Assembly: GCA_037179335.1 (NCBI GenBank)
Contig: JAKZHN010000004.1
Coordinates: 248,001 to 312,000 of the forward strand
Length of the DNA: 64,000 nucleotides
Direction of reading: 5' to 3'
Source of the DNA: Cyclaneusma minus
Taxonomy: Eukaryota > Ascomycota > Leotiomycetes > Marthamycetales > Marthamycetaceae
The translations under genes and the position numbers were made by a program. This document shows positions 55,453 through 64,000 of the stretch, piece after piece (the first letter of the stretch is position 1; every line of letters starts with the position of its first letter). The notes under the pieces were generated by a model. The model was not told where the DNA came from, ran no database searches, and was given only the letters and a program-made list of their open reading frames with translations.

Positions 55453-57620
55453 TTAGAGCGCGAGTCGTAACGATGAAGTTGTGCAGAATAGAGCCCTAGG
55501 GGACCTGATCGGCAGCTCTTCTCCTTGTCCGAAACCGGCAGTCTTGTTCAAGACATCAGCGAAGCCAGGGAGCTCAAAGCTTGCTGATGGCGACGAGGGA
55601 GGAGGCAATTCGTAGCCAAGGGCTTCGAGATCTTCTCTGGCTCTGTACTTGAACTCAACGGTCGACCCCAGGCGATAGCCCGGACGGGCTTGCAGTACAA
55701 GGTTTTTCTGGTCACTTGGACCGAGTCGTTGGAAGAGCAAATAGCTGGCAAGCAAAGTTCAGCTCGTTACGGCTGTAGACCTGACCGTAGCCGTTGTGGT
55801 GGTCGAAACGCGACGCTGTCCTATTCTTGTACAAATGCAAGTGACGAGCAGCCAAGGGCATAAGCACTGTCACCAATAGGGCTGTCACGTTTCGTTATTC
55901 AAATCACTTGACATCTACAAATCCCGCAGGTGATCTCAGAACACGTCGAGTTCAGTGTTCTCCTTGTACTTCTCGAAGTTCTGGATCTGACGCTGATTCA
56001 GCTCGGGCACGAGATTGAAAACAAGCTTGAGCTTGTAGTGATTGAGAGTGTGACCGGCAAAGAACAAGCAATCAATGTACAAGGCGACTGATTTGGTTCG
56101 GTCATGTCCAACACAGAAAAGCTCAACGGGAACATACATCGGTCCGACAGGTAATCCAGTCGACGGGTCCATCATTGTCGTGAGGCAGGGGACCCGACTC
56201 CGTCTTAATCTCTCGTCTGGGGAAGAGGCTCTTAAACAGGAGCTGGGATTGGCGGCAGACTTGTCGGAGGCAGACCAGTCAAAGACAGACCTGGCAGAGA
56301 GATCAATTGCGTGTGGAGTTCTCTAAAAGCACATCGCTCGCATGTTGACCGCTTTGGTTAAATGAAGCGATAGGCGCATGCCGCGTCAGTTGTCAGGGGC
56401 AGACTTGTTGGAGTAGTCAGAGCTGTCGGAGTCATATCTAGTGTCGGTTCGATAGTCGGCCCCGAAAACGAAAGCGTTTTGCCAAAACCGCCGTGCACAA
56501 AGACCTTGGCAGCCGCATTAAAGGATGAATTGAACGAGCCTGAAGAACCACCAGGGCTGGTATGCTTTGCCGGCTTCGGAGAGGCGTCGGTAGGCTGGCT
56601 CATATCACCTTTGCTAGCAATTTCAGAGACTGCACCGTTGGAGCTGCGTGACTCGGCACCACCCACAATGCCATGGGTTCCGTCCTTGGTGCCCTTGGTG
56701 CCAGGATCAATCGAGGCAGGTCCGGAGACACCAAAGTCAAGCTGACTAGAGGTGCTGGGCGTGCTAGAGTTGAACTCGTGGGAAACTCTTTATTCGGCCC
56801 TTCGACATTCTCAGAATCTCGCTCGATTGTTGGCAAGGGGCATGTCCCAGTCTGCTTTCACGGAAGCAACATTGGCCATCGCGATGGGCAAGATCCTCTT
56901 TCTTGACTCAATGTCGTCGATGTTAGTGCTGGGACTGCCGCGGGTGACGCCGCCACTAGCAATCGCGTCCCCCCAGGCCCTGGGAGCGTCGGACAGAGGC
57001 ATTGTGAAGTTGTGGGCTGGAACCTGGGCGGTTTCCTTAGCCTTGCCGTTGGCAACAGGCTTTGCCGGCTGAGAGGCGATCGAGGGCTGAGCTGCTGGAG
57101 TCTTGGCCACTTCCATGGACTTATCCTTCTCGACGGGCTTAGTGACCATAGAAGGTACAGCTGCTGGGACCTGGGCGGTCTGCTTGCCTTGACCTTGGTA
57201 ACAGGCTTTGCGGGCTGAGAGACATTTGAGGGTTGAGCGACCTGAGTCTTGGCTACTTCCGCTGCCTTGCTCTTCTCAACCGGCTTCGCAGGCTTAACGA
57301 CGACCGAAGGTACAGCAGCTGGAACCTGGGCGGTTTTGGTGAGCTGTTTGAGATGCGATCTTCAGCGCGAGTCTTGCGGTCAGTGATGCTTCGTGCACAT
57401 AGGCAAAAAAGGGAAGACTCACTGTGCTTGCGCGGGAAGAATGCCGGCCTTGGGAGGTTTGTCGACAGGCAGAGTGCTCGCAGGCGGGTCACCTCAAAAA
57501 ATTAGGCGGCAAATTTGGGCTCTTGATGTCGCTTGTGCTTGCAAGTTCATGGGGAAGTGGAGCTCTTCACCCTCTGGGAGTTGCTGGTGTTCAGCTGACA
57601 GCTTCAAGTTGCTATGGTAG
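55453..57620 (-). pseudogene. decayed minus-strand gene(s) of a multicopy Ala/Pro/Lys-rich family
   Basis: Minus-strand coding-like pieces occur in order from right to left. First is an intron-bearing segment (57,371-57,448) shared with the relic at 34.9 kb. Next is an Ala/Pro/Lys repeat region (KPVEKDKSMEVAKTPAAQPS, ~57,000-57,340) broken by at least one frameshift, then PLSDAPRAWGDAIASGG, then a Ser/Gly-rich part (56,360-56,660). Then come the compact domain-like VPVELFCVGHDRTKSVALYI and FNLVPELNQRQIQNFEKYKE (55,936-56,175). A further piece, LVLQARPGYRLGSTVEFKYR, ends at 55,453. The last two look like folded domains, but I recognise none of them. It may be one gene or two adjacent broken genes. 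Confidence 0.45.
57021..57340. repeat. ~150 bp tandem repeat inside the relic
   Basis: The phrase aacctgggcggt recurs at about 57,021, 57,169 (gacctgggcggt) and 57,323, with similar sequence between (gctttgc-ggctgagag, cttggc-acttcc). On the minus strand each unit codes an Ala/Pro/Lys repeat of roughly 50 residues. Confidence 0.75.
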
Positions 57621-57876
57621 GACAGCTCATCGTAGGTCTGGACTCCGCCGTGAGACCTGAAGTTAAACAGGGGCTGACTTACGTAGCCGGACGGTGCTAT
57701 TGGACTCAGAGACTTCCAGCTCTAGCTGCGACTTAGAGTTGGCTGACTCCGCTGTGCACTGAGCTGGTTGTGTGATCCTCCAACTCAGGGTCCTAGGAAC
57801 TGAGGCTGCTATCGCTGGCATGGCGGCAGACATCACGCTCAACCATTAGGCACAGGAAGCGAGGCTTAACCGGCAC

Positions 57877-58206
57877 GCGGCAGCTATTAATGAGCTTGGG
57901 CACAGATTGACTAGTGCCAACGAGCGCCTCACTATCCTTAGTACTAACCAAGTCACCACCCTCACTGCTTAAGTCAACACCGTTACTGCCCAAGTCACCA
58001 CCCTTGATATCAAGCGCCTGCAATTCCAGGTGGACAATCTGAATCGACAGCTCGTCAATCAGGGCGAACAGCTTGATGGTTTGGACAAGAACGTCAGTGA
58101 ACAGCTCAATGGTCTGAACGAGCAGTGAAATGCACAGCCCATGCCCTGAACGAAGACTTACGTGCCGAGGCCCTTGCTGTTGAGCACAATTGACCGGATG
58201 AGCTAA
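57877..58206 (+). pseudogene. coiled-coil gene fragment with in-frame stops
   Basis: The plus strand reads AAINELGHRLTSANERLTIL, then VTTLTA, a TAA at 57,970-57,972, then VNTVTAQVTTLDIKRLQFQV, NLNRQLVNQGEQLDGLDKNV and SEQLNGLNEQ. A TGA follows at 58,126-58,128. The pattern is a continuous heptad-type coiled coil on both sides of the first stop. The first stop sits where the neighbouring repeat (TAQVTT) has CAA, so CAA to TAA is the likely change. No start codon with support is visible. Confidence 0.5.
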
Positions 58207-58924
58207 ACTCATCGGACTGGGGGTTGTAGGAGCTCAGGGTGTCGGAGGGACGAGTTCGGGACGAAGGTTGGACTTGTGAATGAGGTGGCGACGCGAAGAC
58301 GACAGGGAGCGAGCAGGAGCGTGATTACGACATCGTGGGAATGCTACTTGTCTCGGGCTTTTACGACTCTCGGGATGTTTGCCCTCATCGTCCGAGTCGC
58401 CCTCGTCGTCGATGTCCAGCCGGTGGTGGACAGAAGAGGGTGGGATATCGGGCTGTAATTTCCTTTTAAGTTCTTAGTAGGCAGTGCCGTTTTCCTCTTT
58501 AGTGTATGATAGCAGGCAGCGAATGCAACTCACCAGATTAAAATCGACAATTTGTTTTTGCTCGCTTCGCTTTCAGCCGCTATTCTGCGTGGACAAGAAA
58601 GGTGTGTACTTTAACGCCGATTGCTAGAAGAACTAACTCTGATTCGAGATCCCGATGACTGATAGGCAGGAAGAGCGTTACGTCTGCTGGCTGAAGCCAA
58701 CTTATGGATTGCCAGCTAATGGCATGCCCATGGCTCCGTGGTGAGGGGGAGGAGGGGATGGCAGCTCCGATGGCGTCGTCGTTAGCATCCTCGCCACAGT
58801 TGAGATCGTCGAAAATGTCGTCAAGAAGGTTTTCGACGGCAATGTTGTCAGTGCGAGCGATCGGATCGGCGTGAAAGCAGGTTCCGCCGTGGGAGGAGGT
58901 GTCAGTGCGGAAGGGGCAGGGCTA

Positions 58925-59239
58925 TATGGGGTGCCAGCAGGTCTGCTTTTGTTGTGGGACCGACCCCGACATAGACGAACACGCGAGTTGCTGATCGGAT
59001 ACCCTAGCCTTGCATTTGATTGATGGCCATCTCAGTGGCGTGGCATTGGACGAGACCACAGCCCTTGCCAGGCGAAATTTTGACGTGGTGATCTCGCCAA
59101 AGCCCTGGAAGAAATAGCAGAGCTTATCCTCGGTGACGTAGCGGAACAATCCACCCACAAAGACAGTTGTATTGTCTGGATCAGTGAAGTGGTTCATGGG
59201 TCGGGGGGCACCATACATGGGAGCAGCAGCGAACTGCAT
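58925..59239 (-). pseudogene. RRM relic of a Csx1/NGR1-type RNA-binding protein
   Basis: The minus strand reads PMNHFTDPDNTTVFVGGLFR and YVTEDKLCYFFQGFGEIT, the start of the third RRM of this family, including the RNP2 segment TVFVGGL. A one-base shift near 59,085 is needed to continue VKISPGKGCGLVQ and EMAINQMQG, and another near 59,005 for YPISNSRVRLCRGRS. The match over three frames and the loss of the RNP1 phenylalanines show a dead copy. The intact gene is not in this window. Pieces upstream on the same strand (59,266-59,760) are Ala/Pro/Gln rich. Confidence 0.72.
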
Positions 59240-59399
59240 AAAGCCTCCTTCTCATACCGAGGCGATTAGTCGCTGTTTTTAGTGAAGAGGAGATGGTTGT
59301 CGTCCTTGCAGTAGAGGTGTGGATGGAAGACATAGACTGCCAGTGGGCGCGTGGGTGATGTAAATGGTCGGAGAGCGCGTGGCGACTTGGGAGTCGAAT

Positions 59400-59880
59400 G
59401 GTGAGTCGAATGGTGATTCGAAAGCGGACGTGTACTCGTCGTCTTCATCCTCGTCCATGTCGGGGATGACACGACGCCTGACGATGTCGAACTGTGTTCA
59501 TATCTCTCCAGCCGCCGAGTGACATGATTCGTCGGCCGGTGAGCGGGACAGAGGCGAGGTTCCTGAAGTACCGGGCAGGATTGACGATCAGGCTGGGGGA
59601 GTTGTAACGGGAGCTGTAACGGGAGATGGAGCAGCTTGGCCCCAACCAGCAGCAGCGAGAGCGGCTTGGGCTGGTGGATCTGCAGCCGGAGCAGCTTGAC
59701 TCCAGCCACCAGAAGCTGGAGCACCTTGGTTTACCGTCTTTGCGATTGACCGGGAGCAAAGGAGGGCGTAGAGTTGGGGGATATAGATAGCTGGAGGACG
59801 TGATTCGAACGGTGATTCGAAAGCGGATGCCTACTAGTTATCTTCATTCTCACTCGTGTCGAAGATGACAGGACCAGGAG
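59400..59880. repeat. dispersed direct repeat, two copies about 400 bp apart
   Basis: A ggtgattcgaaagcgga block followed by a tact-gt-tcttcat-ctc pattern and gatgaca occurs at about 59,408-59,475 and again at about 59,812-59,875, in the same orientation with several differences. Confidence 0.6.
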
Positions 59881-60199
59881 CAGGGTAGGGCATCAATCCA
59901 CCTTTTCCACCTTCAGGAAGGCAATGACAGCCAGCACGAGAGTCACGGAGTCTGATGGGTGAGGGTGGTAGTAGCCCAAGCGCAGCCCAAGCGTAGTAAG
60001 CTAGGGCAGGGTATGTCATACTTCCTGAACAAAAATAGTCAAAGAGACTTGACTGGCCTGGCATGTCGAGGGCCAGGTGTGACAGCAAGTGAAAGCGGGT
60101 CAACGAAGGGAGCGATATGCTGGAGGGTGCTGTCAAATAGAGGTCACGCCACTCTAGAGTGAACGGGGTCATGGAAGGATGTGGTGAGCTCGAGGTTGT

Positions 60200-61082
60200 T
60201 GAATAGAGGTTGAGACTTTGTTAGGGTGGATGGTAACAAGCGGGCGCGAGAGGCGAGAGGCGAGAAGCGATATTTTTACTGTGCGGAATCATTGGAGGGT
60301 TCTCAAAATCGAGGAGAGATCAGGGATATAGGGGTTTTTACTCACCGGCGAGAAGTGTTCAGAGACGCAGCAGATTGAGCTGCTATTAGATCGTAATGGT
60401 AAGTCGAGAATGGTGAACTTAGTGAAAATAAAATCACTATATCAGGCTGGAGTTAGATCTCGTGCTCGCCGCTCGGACTGAGGTATTTGGTTGCCAACGA
60501 TCGACTACAAGGGTACGAGAATCTCTGTTTGATATAATTGAACAGTGAATCCGGTCTACCCTTGTTTGCTTGAACAGCCTGGACAACTTTCAATCACTTG
60601 AAGGAAGGCCGACTGCGACACCCCTGAACGACAGAATTAGCTTTCTTCGACAGTGCAAGCATCAAGCTAAGAGATGGACTGAAACAGGTCTTTTAATCCC
60701 TGAACGATGAAGAGCTTCAAATGAGGGGGGCCATGTCCTAGTCGGCACATTAGGTCGAAAAAAACAGATGACAAGAACAAATGAGTTCTGTTGATTTATT
60801 CGATTGATGGATTGATTAACCACCAGAAGAGCAGCTATAAGGTACAAGCAGGTCAAGTGACCATAAAGGCCGAGAGAAATGGGCCTTGGCATAGGCTATC
60901 TCAATCAGTACCATCCCAAGCTTTAGGGAGATCTCTTTCAAAGCCAGACCACCAAGGTCGAAACCCATCATCCTTCGTTTTCATGAACTTACAAACGAGC
61001 GATTCTCAATGAAATGCTCCCCGAACGCCTTTCCTTGCATCCCTTTCCCTGCTAATCTGCGAGACCTAGTAATATGCGAGCT
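60200..61082. other. intergenic between relic region and NIPSNAP gene
   Basis: No gene is supported; composition is slightly AT-richer than the core. Confidence 0.35.
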
Positions 61083-62242
61083 CTAAGCAACAGGCGACCA
61101 CGGCATAGGGACCAGGATGCTCGATTTCATAGTCTGAATCAACGGCACAGTCTTGTGCACCGTATCCGCCCAACCCTCAACGCCCCAGCTCTGCTCTCTC
61201 CTAAATCTTCGCTCCTCGAGATCTGCGAATTGCCACAGATGATGCACCATGTTGAGATCACCGATTTGAACGAACCAAGCACCAACACCTTCCATGACTT
61301 CCTTGCGAGCCGCAAGACCTCGTTGCCAGTGTCTCTCCCATTCAAGTAGGTTTCCGGGGTGTAGGGTGTAGGATCGCAGCTCGAAAACTCCACCGAGTTG
61401 GCGCGGGGAGGTGGTGGGCCAGAAGGAGAATTCTTGCATCAGGGATGTCTTCTTGGAGATGATTAGAGACTTGAGCTTGTGGTCGAAATCGGAAAATTCG
61501 GGGTGGGTGGCGATGGAGTGAAGAGACTGGTGGTAGCCCTGATACTTCTGATATTCCCAGATGTGAACTATAAGCAGATATCACAATCAGCGACTTGAAT
61601 ATTCTCAAGGCGGCGTCAATATAGCTTACCAAAGGTATCGCAGTCTCCAACCTCTGTTCGCCAACTGCCGACTAGGTGTACCTTGTTCTCGGGCATCTTG
61701 GCCATGCGCGGGTACCAACCGCCCACCAACTCGACATACTCATCCACCTTGTCGGGTTTGACCTGGTGAAAGACAATAGAGTGAACGTATTTGCCCCTCG
61801 CCAGCACCTGCGAGAATGACTGCTCGAGGTCCTTCTCCATCTCCCGTCCCTCCTCAGTGCCATAGATCAACGACGAGAGCTTCCCCGTCTTCTTCTCGGG
61901 TTCACCCGCGGATGACTCTGCAGAGCTACTCAGTAAGCCTGCTTTCTGCGCATTAGAGGAAAAGCTCCGTTCGCCCGGAGGCGGAGCAGCACTGTAGGAA
62001 TTGGGGGGTACTGCTGTTTCACTAGACTGACTTGCTGCTTTCTTCTTCTGCTCCTGGGCCTCGGCGACTCTCTGTCTGAAATCTCTCTGCTTTGCTTCGA
62101 AGGAGGTTACGCCCTCTGGTGTCACGTCGGCGAGGGCGGGCGTGCGGCCACCACAAGCTGCGGTTGTCGCGAAGGGGCGGAGGAGGCAGCTGGGCTTCTG
62201 GAGAAGGCCGGAGCTCCTTGCAATTCGAGAGGTGAGAGACAT
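61083..62242 (-). CDS. NIPSNAP-family mitochondrial protein
   Basis: Two exons (62242-61630 and 61567-61083) give 365 residues. The start is MSLTSRIARSSGLLQKP at 62242, opening an Arg/Ser-rich mitochondrial targeting sequence. Residues ~35-125 are a disordered Ala/Ser/Gln linker. Two NIPSNAP-type ferredoxin-like (dimeric alpha/beta barrel) domains follow. The first (~150-230) has KYVHSIVFHQVKPDKVDEYV, ENKVHLVGSWRTEVGDCDTF and VHIWEYQKYQGYHQ. The second (~265-365) has GGVFELRSYTLHPGNLLEWE and LNMVHHLWQFADLEERR, ending VPLIQTMKSSILVPMPWSP. The intron falls inside the first domain. In animals NIPSNAP1/2 act in mitochondrial quality control; the fungal role is not defined. Confidence 0.93.
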
Positions 62243-62835
62243 TGTGGCGTGTGGTGTTTGAATCGCGGTGAGGCGGTCTCCCTTTGGCAACTTGGTGGGA
62301 CTTGGCGCGATCAAGTTGGAGCCGAGGGATGCGGCAGGATCGCGAAGCAGAGAGAGGATGGGATTCGGTAGAGGTCTTTAGCCAAGACGTGCAACCAGTG
62401 GCCCGAAGCTTTCACCTCAGGGTTCTTTGTTGTTTGATTGGCTGGGAGGCTGCAGGCTGCGAAGAAGAAGAGCAGCAGGGTCACTCGCTCAGTGAAATGC
62501 GGGGAGAGGGCGGGTGCACAGAGTTCCCGACAGGGACTGGGGAATTGGCTTGGAGGGGTGCTGTGGCAGGTGATGAGGGGAGATTTGGCGGTTATTTGGA
62601 GCAGGTATGTTGTATCTGCTGGACACAAGAAATTGGGAGAGATGGGAAGGTGTGGGAGGTGTTTTTGGGCAGACATGGCGGCATTGGAGCTGCACAAGTG
62701 TCTCTGGCAGCGTCTATGTGACATCAGAGCCGGAGCCGGTTACCCACAGATACCCTCCGGGCTCGCCACAGATACCCTGCCTGAAACCCCAGGCATTCGC
62801 CATCAGAATTTGCAGAAGGAAGTCTCCGACTTTAG
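62243..62835. other. upstream of the NIPSNAP gene up to the isochore border
   Basis: GC-balanced DNA with no supported gene. It ends abruptly in AT-rich DNA. Overlapping frames on both strands have no support. Confidence 0.4.
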
Positions 62836-64000
62836 GGAATTTTAATTTTATTATTTATTTAATTACAAATTAATTACAAATTACAATAGAAATAAATATA
62901 ATATAAAAATTAATAAATTTGCTTATTTAAATATTTTAATATATTATTAAATTTATTTTGCTTTATTTTTTGCATTAATACTGGCTGCTATTAAATATTA
63001 GAAATTTTTTATTGCTATTAAAAAATTAATTAAAGTTGCTAATAAATTAATATTTGCTGTTAAAATTGGGAAAAGCATGGTGGCGGAAGCATATTGCTAT
63101 TTAAGCGGAAATAAATTTTTAATACAAGGTTTTGCCAATTTTTTTTTAAAAAAGGGCTATAATTGTAAGAATATAGGCATTTTAAAAAATAGATAAAAAA
63201 TTAATAAAGCGGCTGAAAATTGCATAATATAATAATAATAATAGCTGCTATTGGAATTGCTGGAATTATTAAAAAAAGGATTTTTGGCTGCGAAAAAAAT
63301 AATGGCTTTTAAGGATTTTCAATATTGCGCATTATAGCAATGCTTTTTGGTGGTAATTTAAAACAAACTTTGAAAAAAGCTTAAAAAAAAGCTTTTTATT
63401 GCAAAAAAGCTTTTCGAGCTTTTAGCTATTGCAAAAAAGCCGGCAAATTTGGGATATTAATATAATTGCTAGCATTATAGCTAATATAAAAGCAAAAGCA
63501 ATTAACATAATTTTTTTATTATAAATATTAAAGCAGCAAAAATCGCAATAGCGCAAAAAACGCGCTGCAATTGTTTTACCGCTGGAAATCCATTTAATAA
63601 GCAATATAATTGCAATTTTAAAAAAAGAAAAGCGCTTGTATTTGGAAAGAAAATTAAAAAGTGGCATGGTATTATTATTAAAAATTGGCAGGAAATTATC
63701 GTTGTTTTTATTCAGCCATTAATAAGGATTAATTTTCAATAAAGGAAAAATCTGCCTAATATTAATAAACAAAAACTAATTTATAAGCGCAGAAAAAATC
63801 AAAAATCGCAATAAAAACACTAGTATAAAAAGGGTTAAAATAGGTTTTACCTTTTTTTTATTCTTGGGATTTTTAAATAAAATAAAATGCTTTAAATACT
63901 TGCGCTGCTTTTTTAATATTGATTTGCAGATACGTAAAGTTTTATTATTAAATTGGGTATAAAGCTTTAAATTAATTAATAATATTGGCTGCTTATTTTA
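62836..64000. repeat. AT-rich isochore, RIP-like, probably mutated repeat
   Basis: Base composition changes abruptly at about 62,836 from roughly balanced to strongly AT. No genes are seen; the one longer frame (63,422-63,667, minus) is Ile/Lys/Phe rich by composition. The remaining C and G bases sit mostly in GC dinucleotides (agc, tgc, ggc, gct), and TA dinucleotides abound. This is what a transposon array looks like after heavy C-to-T mutation on both strands. The original element cannot be recognised. Confidence 0.8.

Noticed and set aside
63422..63667. 81-codon minus-strand frame in the AT-rich block
   Set aside because: Ile/Lys/Phe-rich peptide expected by composition in AT-rich DNA.
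1..64000. CRISPR arrays, bacterial operons, ribosome-binding sites
   Set aside because: Genome is eukaryotic with spliced genes; the tandem repeats here have no spacer structure.

Overview
This window is nuclear DNA of a filamentous ascomycete (Pezizomycotina; a Leotiomycete is my best guess, but the sequence does not settle it). The genes are eukaryotic, with short introns of about 50-80 nt that have GTRAGT donors and CTAAC/CTGAY-like branch points. The gene set is fungal (PKC1 with tandem C1 and HR1-type regions, fused PabA-PabB, eEF1B-gamma, Pop8, Rrp36), a tRNA-Tyr carries an intron after position 37, and the right end runs into an AT-rich isochore of the RIP (repeat-induced point mutation) type.

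Layout. 0-5 kb: a decayed GH28 pectinase (-), an intact KE4-type ZIP zinc transporter (+), and a WHPDRF-motif membrane protein gene (+) broken by a stop and a poly-T frameshift. 5-14 kb: sparse; the only confident gene is a conserved fungal protein of unknown function (-, 7437-8697), followed by about 5.5 kb with no gene I can support. 14-32.7 kb: dense housekeeping block with uS9m (-), eEF1B-gamma (+), an FCP1/NIF-domain protein (-), Rrp36 (+), a Kin17-type zinc-finger protein (+), Spt4 (-), Pop8 (+), phosphatase PP5/Ppt1 (-), an Ess2/DGCR14 splicing protein (+), a GW/WG-repeat coiled-coil protein (-) and a small hypothetical (+). 33-36 kb: a decayed repetitive gene. 36-49 kb: 4-amino-4-deoxychorismate synthase (-), a Ser/Thr-rich membrane protein (-), a GH47 alpha-mannosidase with a damaged 3' end plus a second copy of its tail (+), and protein kinase C (-). 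51 kb: tRNA-Tyr. 51-60 kb: two paralogous small Cys-rich genes flanking a 3-isopropylmalate dehydrogenase fragment, then gene relics (pentapeptide repeats, a coiled coil with stops, a Csx1/NGR1-type RRM relic). 61-62.2 kb: a NIPSNAP-family gene (-). From about 62,836 to the end: AT-rich DNA without genes.

How the genes fit together. The 14-32 kb block is enriched for RNA metabolism and translation (Rrp36, Pop8, Spt4, Ess2, Kin17, eEF1B-gamma, uS9m), mostly arranged as divergent pairs sharing 360-700 bp promoters (NIF/Rrp36, Spt4/Pop8, PP5/Ess2, uS9m/eEF1B-gamma). The outer parts behave like an accessory compartment, with duplicated and frameshifted genes, minisatellites, small lineage-restricted genes and an AT-rich isochore. 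Exon boundaries were assigned by hand from splice consensus, frame and family expectation.
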